Shown: positions 1 through 7,080, counted from the stretch's first letter. The stretch: DNA of 64,000 nt from Lachnoclostridium sp. UBA903 (GCA_002294045.1 DBEP01000009.1:158857-222856); one strand, 5' to 3'. Notes: generated from the letters alone by a model not told the origin. Numbers and translations are program-made.

Positions 1-2
1 AT

Positions 3-461
3 CCCAACAGGGAATATGAAAGAGTTTCTATAGCATTTTCAACAGCGAGTATTTGCATACGGGAAGCTAATAGCAAGGAGTCAAAATATATTTATTTTAA
101 TAATATTTCAGGAGGACTGACGAATGCAAATATTAAGTCCGCTTTATTGAGTACTTCAAATAAAACGGTTATAACGGTAGCTGCTGAAAATGACAGAGTT
201 TTATCGGATGGAATTTATAGTTATCAATCACACGATATATATAACGGTACCATATATGTTGCCGGAGGAAGGACAGGCGGAGTTGCACAGATAAGAAAAT
301 TAAGAGCAAGTACAGGAGCGGATCGAGGTACTATAGATATTCAAAATAATAATTTGGAAATGGAAGGTATAAAAGTCAATTCCGAATATATTTTTTATAT
401 GTTGAAACCTGCAAGCGGCAATAAGACAAATACTAAGATTTATTACATTGATTTACAATAG
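3..461 (+). CDS. C-terminal part of an unrecognised beta-rich protein, cut by window start
   Basis: The reading frame is open from the first bases to a TAA at 459-461, so this is the end of a longer gene whose start lies outside the window; an internal TTG at 147 is not needed as a start. About 152 residues are visible. They are rich in Gly, Asn, Thr, Ile and Tyr, with short strand-like blocks such as GTIYVAGG and KIYYIDL at the very end, which suggests a beta-propeller or similar repeat fold; that is inference from composition. I do not recognise the family. A GC-rich hairpin follows at 609-643. Confidence 0.6.
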   Translation, partial: PNREYERVSIAFSTASICIREANSKESKYIYFNNISGGLTNANIKSALLSTSNKTVITVAAENDRVLSDGIYSYQSHDIYNGTIYVAGGRTGGVAQIRKLRASTGADRGTIDIQNNNLEMEGIKVNSEYIFYMLKPASGNKTNTKIYYIDLQ

Positions 462-608
462 CATAATTCAATTAACAAAAGTTTTAGGTTCTTTTGCTGG
501 CTTACGTTAACATTTGCATAGAGTTATAATAACCTTCTGGAGTAATGATTAAAGGAAAGATATTAGAAACTGATTTTCTGAAACAGACTGAAGTTTATTG
601 CAGAGAAC

Positions 609-643
609 GGGGCTGCTGCAAAATAGTCAATTGCTGCAGCCCC
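609..643 (+). terminator. Stable hairpin downstream of the partial gene
   Basis: GGGGCTGC and GCAGCCCC pair, followed inward by GCAA/TTGC across a T-T mismatch, leaving a 9-nt loop. There is no T-run after it, so it is only a possible terminator or 3'-end protector for the gene ending at 461. The rest of 462-742 shows no convincing gene. Confidence 0.4.
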
Positions 644-742
644 TGAATGAGAAAAATAATTGGTGTACTTCAATCTAACAAGTTTATTGTAACTTGAATC
701 TGTGTATATAATTTGAAAAAAGAATGAAATTAGTGTAAATTA

Positions 743-1099
743 TTAAATATTCTCAATTATTTGCTTACGCCTCTGCTGATATTCATCAGCTGTTATTATA
801 CCTTTTTCATAGAGACTTTGTAGTTCGTTCAGTCTTTCTTCAGAGGACTTTCTGCTATCCTCAAAATATGGATTATGTTCCTCATCAATGATAATTTCGT
901 GGGATGCTATACCTCTATTTGAAAATGCATTCAATCCGTTTATGCCTGTCATAATTGCAGCGAATAATGTCCATAGAATTCCAAATGGGCCAAAGGTTGG
1001 AATTACCATAAATATTCCTATAAAGCATAATATTAAACCTACTATAAATCCGGCTGTTGACTGCCCTTTACCTGGTTTTACTCTCACTCGCTTACTCAT
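743..1099 (-). CDS. Small membrane protein with C-terminal SHOCT domain
   Basis: 118 residues; the start at 1099 has a clear AAGGAGAT site. A basic N-terminus (MSKRVRVKPGKG) leads into two hydrophobic segments at about 15-58, then a charged linker. The last ~30 residues (ERLNELQSLYEKGIITADEYQQRRKQIIENI) fit the SHOCT short C-terminal domain, with its L..L...G.IT..EY...R..I pattern. SHOCT domains are thought to mediate oligomerisation at the tail of many membrane and phage-linked proteins; the precise role here is unknown. The neighbours are zinc-ribbon proteins on the same strand, but a 430-bp gap with its own small transcription unit separates them. Confidence 0.75.
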   Translation of the reverse strand: MSKRVRVKPGKGQSTAGFIVGLILCFIGIFMVIPTFGPFGILWTLFAAIMTGINGLNAFSNRGIASHEIIIDEEHNPYFEDSRKSSEERLNELQSLYEKGIITADEYQQRRKQIIENI

Positions 1100-1253
1100 T
1101 CATATCTCCTTAATTTATATAGTTACTGTTTAAAACCTGCCTACGTAACGACTTAATATAATAATATTATACAATGATTATAATTAAAATACCACTTTAA
1201 ATATGGGGAACTATACATAAGTTACTGCTGCAGCCAGATTGGCTTAATTTATT

Positions 1254-1393
1254 ATTGACATATGACAGACTGTAGTATACAATATGCTTAACAAGACAGC
1301 TAGAGGATAAAATGCACCTATCCGTCTCGGCGAATGATTATGTGACTAAATAGTCGCCCTAAACTTTAGTGAGCAGGGCGGCTATTTTTTGTA
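1254..1393 (+). ncRNA. Candidate small RNA with its own promoter and terminator
   Basis: A consensus promoter (TTGACA at 1255-1260, 17-nt spacer, TACAAT) is followed about 90 nt later by a rho-independent terminator: AGTCGCCCT pairs with AGGGCGGCT (one G-U) and runs into TTTTTT near 1391. The transcript would be roughly 100 nt. It contains a 13-codon ORF (MHLSVSANDYVTK) without a ribosome site, so a non-coding role is likelier. The segment AATGATTATGTGACTAAAT before the terminator resembles, from memory, antitoxin RNAs of holin-like type I toxins in Clostridia. No toxin ORF is visible on the other strand, so it may be an orphan. That identification is inference. Confidence 0.45.
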
Positions 1394-1530
1394 CTTGTCA
1401 TTTCTGAAAATGGTATTACCGTTTTGTATCAGGGACGGTTCCTTTTTATAATTTTAGGGAGCTATTTAACTTTGCTCTAATAGTAGTTTCTCACGTTCTG
1501 CGGTGTTACCAGCACTGGAGCATTTTTTTA

Positions 1531-2238
1531 TTAATTAAAATAATCCAAATTATATGTAATCTTTACAGAGTCAAAAGTATTTGTATCGGAATTAATACCT
1601 GTAAGCCAAACATCTGCAACATTTTCAGACACAGAAGAAATCCTATAAGCATATCCTGTATCGGCAACTATCTTAGCGTCACTTGAAGAAGTGATACAAA
1701 ATAGTGATAATATATCTTCTTTTTTCTTTTTAGTGTATTTGAAATCTTTACCAGAGCCAGCCCAATATTTTTCGGAATATAACGTAAGCCTTATAACTGC
1801 ATCATCTGAAAAAATGAATTCATAATGCATATTATCTATATCGTATGAATATGTTACTAAATTGAAGTTACCCATAGATGTTTTATTAACCCATTCTATT
1901 CTATCATCAGGCTTTCCAAGCATGGATTTTAATTCCTTAGCTGAGATTCTGCTATATTCAGTTACATCCGCTATGACATTGTTTCCCTTGACTTGGTTGC
2001 TTGTTTCAACTTTTTCATTATTCAATTGCACAGCATATACATACACAATTATGATGAAAATAGCAATAAGAAATTTAAAGAATCCGCCCTTTTTCTTTGT
2101 TTGCATATTGCTATATGAAGATTCAGAATACTTTATTTCAATAGAGTTGTTTTCAGGCTTATTAATATCTTTAACAAGCGTACCGCAGCCCGGACAGAAA
2201 TTACCCTCAAATTTTTTTCCGCATTTTCTGCAAAACAT
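1531..2238 (-). CDS. Zinc-ribbon single-pass membrane protein
   Basis: 235 residues; the start has an AGGAGGAAAT site. The first 25 residues form a zinc ribbon (FCRKCGKKF and FCPGCGTLV, four Cys as two CxxC pairs). A Lys-rich stretch, GGFFKFLIAIFIIIVYVYAVQ at about 50-70, is a single membrane segment. The remaining ~160 residues are probably outside the cell and carry no recognised domain; they contain two short charged runs and end in aromatic residues. The zinc ribbon would lie in the cytoplasm. It is followed on the same strand, upstream, by another zinc-ribbon gene at 2256-2762 only 17 bp away, so the two are likely co-transcribed. Confidence 0.7.
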   Translation of the reverse strand: MFCRKCGKKFEGNFCPGCGTLVKDINKPENNSIEIKYSESSYSNMQTKKKGGFFKFLIAIFIIIVYVYAVQLNNEKVETSNQVKGNNVIADVTEYSRISAKELKSMLGKPDDRIEWVNKTSMGNFNLVTYSYDIDNMHYEFIFSDDAVIRLTLYSEKYWAGSGKDFKYTKKKKEDILSLFCITSSSDAKIVADTGYAYRISSVSENVADVWLTGINSDTNTFDSVKITYNLDYFN

Positions 2239-2255
2239 CTTTATTTCCTCCTATA

Positions 2256-2762
2256 TTACAATTTAAATCGTTTACCACAATTCAAGCATGTTACAATTAA
2301 TTTCTTAGCTCCGATATTTCCCGCAACTAAGCCTATGGGGCCTAATGCCCATGCGCCTACAACGGCCTTTCCTATACCAAATCCTTTTTTATTACCTGAT
2401 AAGGATGTTGACCCACAATGTGGGCATCTTGTCATAGATTCGTATTGTTTCTGCTGTAATTCCAATTGTTCCTGTTGCGCCTGTAATGACATAGCTTGTA
2501 ACTTTAATTGAGCTTTTTGTAATGATAAATCCGATTTGTTTAGTAAGTCACGAGCGTTCTGGATTTGGACAGTATTGCTTACATGTATATGTGAACCACA
2601 GTTTGTACAAAATTTATCTTCATTATTTATTGGGTGTCCACAATTACTGCATAAAGAATTATTTAGAGGAACAACTGACACATCTTCGATAATTTTAGCT
2701 CCGCAATTGGTACAATAAACACTGTCATCCGGTATATCTTTAAAGCAGTTTGAGCACAACAT
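2256..2762 (-). CDS. Multi-zinc-ribbon protein with Gly-rich hydrophobic insert
   Basis: 168 residues. An ATG two codons earlier (2768) sits too close to the AGGAGA site, so the ATG at 2762 is preferred. There are two N-terminal zinc ribbons (LCSNCF..YCTNCGA and LCSNCGH..FCTNCGS), a Gln/Leu-rich helix at about 70-110 likely to form a coiled coil, and a third split ribbon: RCPHCGS near 112 and TCLNCGKRFKL at the end, separated by a Gly-rich hydrophobic stretch containing GFGIGKA and GPIGLVAGNIG. The split-ribbon module is shared with the protein at 4420-4632. Function unknown; it probably forms an operon with the gene at 1531-2238. Confidence 0.7.
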   Translation of the reverse strand: MLCSNCFKDIPDDSVYCTNCGAKIIEDVSVVPLNNSLCSNCGHPINNEDKFCTNCGSHIHVSNTVQIQNARDLLNKSDLSLQKAQLKLQAMSLQAQQEQLELQQKQYESMTRCPHCGSTSLSGNKKGFGIGKAVVGAWALGPIGLVAGNIGAKKLIVTCLNCGKRFKL

Positions 2763-2949
2763 ACGCATCTCTCCTATGTAATATTTTAACTTTATTATGG
2801 GACATTTTTCCTATTTTGTCAATATTAAACACGATATTTTAATATTAATATTACTTTCAATGTAGAGTCATAGTAATGTATGTAAAATAAAGTATATTTT
2901 CAACGAAAGGGGTAATATTAGAGACATAATAAAGCAGCCTAAGAAATGA

Positions 2950-3075
2950 ATGAAATTAGAATATTTACGGAAGAAATATGATTTTACACAAAAACAAATA
3001 AGGCTCTTCCAATCAGTGGGGCATGAAAAAAACGAAGGTAGTACTTGCTATACATACCATATTTCCCCACAGTAA
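2950..3075 (+). pseudogene. HTH (XRE-type) regulator N-terminal fragment
   Basis: A 41-codon frame starts MKLEYLRKKYDFTQKQIRLF, which resembles helices 1-2 of Cro/C1-type HTH regulators. The helix 3 and turn pattern (normally an S/T-Y-x-x-E/W-E-x-G block) is then lost and the frame stops at 3073. I see no ribosome site. Best read as a decayed regulator relic. The rest of 2769-3210 shows no gene. Confidence 0.35.
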
Positions 3076-3210
3076 TTAGACAAAAATGTTAGCTAAGCTC
3101 AAAATAGGGCCGTCCGAATCTTTCGCACCAAGCCTATGTGAGTAAATTAATATTGACCTTGAATAGTATGGTAAATCCTGCTGTAATTATATCGATTTAA
3201 TTACCATTTA

Positions 3211-3239
3211 AACAAAAAAGCATTCATTTCTGAACGCTT
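3211..3239 (-). terminator. Rho-independent terminator after tRNA-Thr
   Basis: On the minus strand AAGCGTTCA pairs with TGAATGCTT around a GAAA loop (one G-U pair) and runs into a T-rich tract. It lies about 50 bp past the tRNA-Thr 3' end and fits as the end of the sigH/tRNA transcription unit. Confidence 0.75.
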
Positions 3240-3290
3240 CATTTTCTTATAAACCTGCAATAACCCTTAATCTTGCTATCTTTTTTCGCA

Positions 3291-3363
3291 AGCTCCCGAC
3301 GGGACTTGAACCCGAGACCTTTACCTTACCAAGGTAACGCTCTACCGACTGAGCTACGGGGGC
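3291..3363 (-). tRNA. tRNA-Thr(GGU), slightly degenerate
   Basis: Cloverleaf read on the minus strand: 5' acceptor GCCCCCG, D-arm GCTC..GAGC, anticodon arm TTACC-TTGGTAA-GGTAA with anticodon GGT, TTCAAGT T-loop, 3' acceptor CGGGAGC and discriminator T. No CCA is encoded. The acceptor stem has a C3-A70 mismatch and the T-stem an apparent U49-U65 mismatch, which is unusual for a functional tRNA. The gene lies 10 bp after the sigH stop on the same strand. Confidence 0.9.
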
Positions 3364-3373
3364 AGTTAGTACT

Positions 3374-4006
3374 TTAATATAATTCTTTCAGTACCTTGTT
3401 TAATTTAAGCTTAATCCGCTGAAGAGCATTGTCAATTGATTTAGGATCTTTTTTTAATTTATCCGCTATTTGTAAATAAGAAAAATCAAAAAGATACAAA
3501 TCCAAAACATCTTTTTCGAACTGGCTTAAATGCCTTACGAGTTCATATTCTAACATATGAGTACTCTCTTTGTCAATAATTAATTCTTCCGGATTGGAAA
3601 TTTTATTTTCATACATTAAATCAACAAGAGTTTCCTTATCTTCGTGGTCTGCGTTGTCGCCGTATACAGGAGTATACAGGGAAACATAAGTATTCAGAGG
3701 TAAATTTTTCTTCCGGTTGGATGCTTTTATTGCGCTGTAAATCTGTCTGGAAATGCATAAATCGGCAAAATTGTGAAAGGAATTGTCCTTGCCGGGATTA
3801 TAATCCCGGATAGCTTTATACAGGCCAATCATACCCTCCTGAATCAGGTCATCCTTATCGCCGCCGATTAAGTAGAGGGCCTTGGCCTTCTTTCGGACTA
3901 GATTCTTATAACGGTTAAGCATGTAATCCATGGCATCCGGGTCATTGTTACGGATTAAAGCAATAATATCCTCATCCGACAAAGCATCCATTTTTTCCTC
4001 AAGCAT
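3374..4006 (-). CDS. sigH: RNA polymerase sigma factor, SigH (Spo0H) type
   Basis: 210 residues, the usual SigH length; the start has an AGAGAGGTGG site. Region 2 is visible (DEDIIALIRNNDPDAMDYML, then DLIQEGMIGLYKAIRDYNPG and FHNFADLCISRQI at about 55-95). Region 4 lies at about 155-205 (LSQFEKDVLDLYLFDFSYLQIADKL and SIDNALQRIKLKL). In Firmicutes SigH drives early sporulation and stationary-phase genes; the function is taken from the family. The gene start overlaps the end of the DUF2085 gene at 3999-4412 by 8 bp, so it is read as the third gene of a zinc-ribbon/DUF2085/sigH operon. Confidence 0.9.
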   Translation of the reverse strand: MLEEKMDALSDEDIIALIRNNDPDAMDYMLNRYKNLVRKKAKALYLIGGDKDDLIQEGMIGLYKAIRDYNPGKDNSFHNFADLCISRQIYSAIKASNRKKNLPLNTYVSLYTPVYGDNADHEDKETLVDLMYENKISNPEELIIDKESTHMLEYELVRHLSQFEKDVLDLYLFDFSYLQIADKLKKDPKSIDNALQRIKLKLNKVLKELY

Positions 4007-4412
4007 AGTGTTCCACCTCTCTTAGATTCCGCAGCATTAAAATAAATTTTTTTATCAGGCCGATTTGAACGGACATAATACCGTAATCACCCAATATACC
4101 TGTAATAAAACGTCTCGTATTGGTAGAAGGCTTGATTTTACAGGCCTGAAGGGTCCAGTCCGCTAACATGCATATACAGCCCAAAATGGAAATGCACCTG
4201 TTAATCCCTGATAATATGCAAACGGGAACAGCCAGCAGATATCCGATTATTACGCCGGTACATCTTGCACATACCGGCAACTGATAGCCCCTGAAACAGA
4301 AGCTGCGCTCCGGAAGCTGATGGCATCCGGTCCGCTCTCCCAACGCCATACATTTGCACCATAAACGGTAATTTTTCTGTAACCGTATGGAGTTCTTTTT
4401 AATTCTTTTCAT
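3999..4412 (-). CDS. DUF2085 family membrane protein
   Basis: 137 residues. The block CMALGERTGCHQLPERSFCFRG followed by YQLPVCARCTGVIIGY is the conserved Cys/His core of DUF2085, with CH..PERS and PVCARCTG. It is followed by hydrophobic segments and STNTRRFITGILGDYG, another family mark. The Cys/His motifs suggest metal binding in or at the membrane, but the family has no established function. It starts 7 bp after the zinc-ribbon gene at 4420-4632 and overlaps sigH by 8 bp, so the three are co-transcribed. Confidence 0.85.
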   Translation of the reverse strand: MKRIKKNSIRLQKNYRLWCKCMALGERTGCHQLPERSFCFRGYQLPVCARCTGVIIGYLLAVPVCILSGINRCISILGCICMLADWTLQACKIKPSTNTRRFITGILGDYGIMSVQIGLIKKFILMLRNLREVEHYA

Positions 4413-4419
4413 AATGTTG

Positions 4420-4632
4420 TCATACCTTGAATTTCCTGCCGCAATGGCTGCATACCCAGAAGGCTTTTTTGGAAGTGTGGCCTTCTCCCATACCGCACAA
4501 ACCGCATAACCAGCCTATCGGACCGAGTATTAAATAACCGCAGCAGCCTTTAAAGAAACCAAACCCTTTCTGGTGAGTCTCAAGCTCCTCAATAATGTGA
4601 CAATTATCAGAACCACAGGAGGGACATTTCAT
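4420..4632 (-). CDS. Small split zinc-ribbon protein
   Basis: 70 residues. CPSCGSDNC at the start and WVCSHCGRKFKV at the end form a zinc ribbon interrupted by a Gly-rich hydrophobic loop (GFGFFKGCCGYLILGPIGWLCGLCGMG). The same architecture makes up the C-terminal half of the protein at 2256-2762. An AAGAGG ribosome site precedes the start. It is the first gene of the operon with DUF2085 and sigH. Function unknown; the loop could be membrane-interacting or carry extra Cys ligands. Confidence 0.75.
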   Translation of the reverse strand: MKCPSCGSDNCHIIEELETHQKGFGFFKGCCGYLILGPIGWLCGLCGMGEGHTSKKAFWVCSHCGRKFKV

Positions 4633-4650
4633 TTTAACCTCTTTTCCGGA

Positions 4651-5142
4651 TATTTAGAATCCAGCATCTGTTATGGATTTCTTGATTGGAATATTATATA
4701 CAGTTTAGCACAGGGTTCCCGGATTTTCAATAAAGAACGACTTATTTTTCAGGAAAACGGAGGAAGGGTAAGCGTTAATATGCTTCTTAACAAGGCTTCC
4801 GGATGGGTGGAAGTATACAACTGCCTTCCCTACGCAGGCAAAGTAGAAATCGCGGCCAAAACGAATATCAGGGAATTGTGCGTAAGAATACCGGAATATG
4901 TACCTTACGGAGCGGTTACCGTTAAAAGGAGTTATTACGGCGAGGTAAAAACCATAAGTGCAAGAGAGCTGTCCTGGATTAAAAATTATTTTATTAAGCT
5001 TCAAAATATTAGAGAGGGGGAAGAAATCGAAGTGGAATTCCCGGTTGTTATGAGTAAAACCGTGGAAACTGCCGTAGATGATGTTTTTGAAACCAGCTGG
5101 GCCGGTCAGAACCTAAAGAAAATCAATAATCTGCATCAGGGG
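4651..5142 (+). pseudogene. Relic of a GH127-like (beta-L-arabinofuranosidase family) protein
   Basis: The + frame here reads VSVNMLLNKASGWVEVY, then LPYAGKVEIAAKTNIREL, CVRIPEYV and EGEEIEVEFPVVM. This order matches the C-terminal beta-sandwich part of GH127-type enzymes as I recall it (VNLLLNRAS.W..V...LPYEGKV and a ..ITL.FPV ending). The frame has no start or ribosome site, its 5' side runs into the promoter of the opposite-strand gene at 4632, and its 3' side merges into antisense of queH. It is therefore a fragment flanked by rearranged DNA. The family call is moderate; the decay is well supported. Confidence 0.45.
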
Positions 5143-5146
5143 CTGT

Positions 5147-5785
5147 TTATGATATCCCTGATGCAGCGGGCTTGTTTGCCTTTGAATAAACACATCCGCA
5201 GTAATCCTGCCGGTAGAGCTGATATTTTCCCGAAAGTTCAATGGAACGTTTATAACCATTCTTCTTCTTGAAGTCAGCTCCAAGGTAAGGAGTATCGTAC
5301 TTTTTTGATAACCGCTCGCCGATTTCATTCAGTTTGTCCGCATTTTTATGGGGGCTTATGGAAAGCGTGGTGGTAAAGTAATCGAACCCTTCCTCTTTCG
5401 CCAGCCTGGCAGTTTCCTCAAGACGCAGCTCATAACATTTAAAACAGCGCTCACCGCCCTCAGGAGACAATTCGAGACCCTTTGCCATTTCATAAAAACG
5501 TTCCGGTTCATAGATTCCCTGCCGGAAACGGACAGGATTCTTAACCGGCAGTTCACGGATTAGCTTCTGCTGTTCTTTAATGCGCCGGTTATATTCTTCT
5601 TCCAAGGAAATGTTGGGGTTATAATAAAACAGGGTAATATGGAAATACCGGGTCAGATACTCCAAAACGTAACTGCTGCAGGGAGCACAGCAGCTGTGCA
5701 ACAGTAAGCTGGGTGTTATATTGTCCTGAAGAAGCACAAAGAGCAGCTTATCCATTTCTTTTTGGTAGTTTTTTTGTATGTCCAT
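5147..5785 (-). CDS. queH: Epoxyqueuosine reductase QueH
   Basis: 212 residues. The start at 5785 (MDIQKNYQ) is chosen because GGAGG lies 6 bp upstream of it; an earlier in-frame ATG at 5821 has no such site. Family marks: LLLHSCCAPCSSYVLEYL (adjacent Cys pair and CAPC), YYNPNI, RCFKCYELRLEETA with a second Cys pair, FTTTLSISPHKN, and DYCGCVYS at the C-terminus. QueH carries a 4Fe-4S cluster plus a mononuclear metal site and makes the last step of queuosine in tRNA. It is the non-cobalamin alternative to QueG. It lies alone, upstream of tRNA-Pro on the other strand. Confidence 0.92.
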   Translation of the reverse strand: MDIQKNYQKEMDKLLFVLLQDNITPSLLLHSCCAPCSSYVLEYLTRYFHITLFYYNPNISLEEEYNRRIKEQQKLIRELPVKNPVRFRQGIYEPERFYEMAKGLELSPEGGERCFKCYELRLEETARLAKEEGFDYFTTTLSISPHKNADKLNEIGERLSKKYDTPYLGADFKKKNGYKRSIELSGKYQLYRQDYCGCVYSKANKPAASGIS

Positions 5786-5905
5786 AAGGAACCTCCATAG
5801 TATCCTGAAACAACACTTCAAACCTGTTTCGTAAGAGTAATAGAAACGATAAAAATTATACTTTCCAAAATTATTTATATTTTTTAAAAAATTTAAAATT
5901 TTAGC

Positions 5906-5934
5906 TTGATTTTCTTCACAGAATATTATATTAT
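5906..5934 (+). promoter_or_regulatory. Promoter of tRNA-Pro
   Basis: TTGATT, a 17-nt spacer and TATTAT, ending about 40 bp before the tRNA-Pro 5' end. Confidence 0.7.
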
Positions 5935-5975
5935 ATAACTGCTGTGAAAATCAACAGATATTTCACAAGGCAAAT

Positions 5976-6050
5976 CGAGGCGTGGCTCAGCTTGGCTAGA
6001 GCGCTGTGTTAGGGACGCAGAGGTCGCAAGTTCAAATCTTGTCGCCTCGA
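5976..6050 (+). tRNA. tRNA-Pro(AGG)
   Basis: 75 nt. Acceptor CGAGGCG pairs with CGCCTCG; the discriminator is A; no CCA is encoded. The anticodon arm CTGTG-TTAGGGA-CGCAG puts AGG at positions 34-36. An A34 anticodon for proline is uncommon in bacteria, where TadA-type A34 deamination is mainly on tRNA-Arg(ACG). A T-run and a 16-bp hairpin (see 6053-6125) follow immediately. Confidence 0.92.
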
Positions 6051-6052
6051 TT

Positions 6053-6125
6053 TTTTTATTTCATAGGAAAGTTCGTCCTATGGGATAAAAACCCGACCGG
6101 GGATGCGTATGATGCGCTATGGAAT
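6053..6125 (+). repeat. AAGTTCG hairpin repeat, copy 1
   Basis: A long stem (TTTTTATTT plus CATAGGA against TCCTATG plus GGATAAAAA, with two U-G pairs) closes an AAGTTCG loop. After a short GC-rich link comes a second small hairpin with GCGT/GCGC ends and an ATGAT loop, then TATGGAAT. Related copies lie at 35009-35079 and 45188-45250. The first arm overlaps the T-run after tRNA-Pro, so this copy may also end that transcript. Confidence 0.6.
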
Positions 6126-6128
6126 TTG

Positions 6129-6606
6129 TCACTTAGGTGACAGTGCTTCAGCGCCAGAGTCAGGCACTTTCTTGTATTTTATTTTTTGTGAAGTAATCGT
6201 TACTGCCGCATTGCTTTCTGTCAAATATGTATAACAGCATGTTTCCAATAATTTGAAATTACAGCATCTATTTTTTATAGCAATTTCATCTGGTTTCAGA
6301 TTCTCATTTACAGTCTGGCATAACTTATATAAATCATGTGCTATCATCTTAATATTTTTAAAATCGACCTTTATTGCCCGATATTGATTTTGTAGAAGAG
6401 TCCGCTACTTATAATCTGGTTTATCCTGACTATTAAATTCAATTAAAGCTTCACCTGTAACAGGTATCATATTATTGATATTAATGGTACCATAATTCTC
6501 CGCCTTTTATTTTTCTGAAATCTTAATATTTTTCATTGTCCTATGCTTTGGTTTTGGAGATGATAAAGGAACATAATAATTTATTTCATTTGTTTTATCT
6601 GTTTTA
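6129..6606 (-). pseudogene. ToxN/AbiQ-like type III toxin relic with two in-frame stops
   Basis: One continuous minus-strand frame, broken only by TAA at 6507-6509 and TAG at 6405-6407, reads NYYVPLSSPKPKHRTMKN, then YGTININNMIPV, then LLQNQYRAIKVDFKNIKMIA, then CCNFKLLE. These four blocks, in this order, match ToxN/AbiQ endoribonucleases as I recall them (Y-APL-SPK--H--MK; LG-INL--MIPI; LYKQL-FI; CNFSLLE). The N-terminal ~35 residues are missing, replaced by the end of the gene at 6604-6918. No upstream antitoxin RNA repeats are visible. Functional members cut RNA and abort phage infection; this copy cannot encode a full protein unless the stops are read through. Confidence 0.65.
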
Positions 6607-6918
6607 ATATAATATTTCCCAATAGTGCTCCATGATATGATACCGCAGCCTGCATTCCAGCCTTTTATTCCCAGCGGCAGCCATACAGGAATAAATAATG
6701 ACAGGAAGACCGGCGTAGTGCTCCTCTTTGGAGGAGAGTACGCTTTCAATCTTAATATTAATGTCATTACCGCATAAATCCTTATATTGAAAATATAAAG
6801 GCTTGATTTTGCCGGCGGAATTAAAAGATGCAATAACAGCGGTTTCCAGTCTGGAATAAAGAATACCGCTTTTGGCATTACCGGAGGGAAAATCAGCTGA
6901 AAATGAAGTGTCAAACAT
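6604..6918 (-). CDS. Small protein of unknown function
   Basis: 104 residues starting MFDTSFSADFPSGNAKSG, with a GAAGGGATG ribosome site about 8 bp ahead of the start. The sequence is mixed and soluble-looking with strand-like blocks (SGILYSRLETAVIASF, IKIESVLSSKEEHYAG) and ends HYWEILY. I do not recognise the family. Its codon use looks like its neighbours and it has no internal stops, so it is probably expressed. It lies directly in front of the ToxN-like relic on the same strand, where the toxin N-terminus should be. Confidence 0.55.
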   Translation of the reverse strand: MFDTSFSADFPSGNAKSGILYSRLETAVIASFNSAGKIKPLYFQYKDLCGNDINIKIESVLSSKEEHYAGLPVIIYSCMAAAGNKRLECRLRYHIMEHYWEILY

Positions 6919-7042
6919 AAAAAGCTCATCCCTTCAATTATCAGATATAGAACATCTGTTCGAATATAAGTCACATTATACTGAGTATATGCGGGAAAGT
7001 CAAGGGGAATTATAATTTTTCTGAATCAATACCTGGCATGAG

Positions 7043-7071
7043 TTGACATTGAGATAACGCAGAATTATAAT
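7043..7071 (+). promoter_or_regulatory. Consensus promoter of feoAB
   Basis: A perfect TTGACA (7043-7048), 17-nt spacer and perfect TATAAT (7066-7071), about 60 bp before feoA. Confidence 0.85.
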
Positions 7072-7080
7072 AAACATAAA

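Noticed and set aside
1299..1345. 13-codon ORF (MHLSVSANDYVTK) within the small-RNA unit
   Set aside because: No ribosome site and no hydrophobic toxin-like character.
6507..6974. 155-codon frame starting upstream of the 104-residue gene
   Set aside because: Its first two thirds are a shadow of the gene at 6604-6918; only the end (VPLSSPKPKH onward) is meaningful, as part of the ToxN-like relic.
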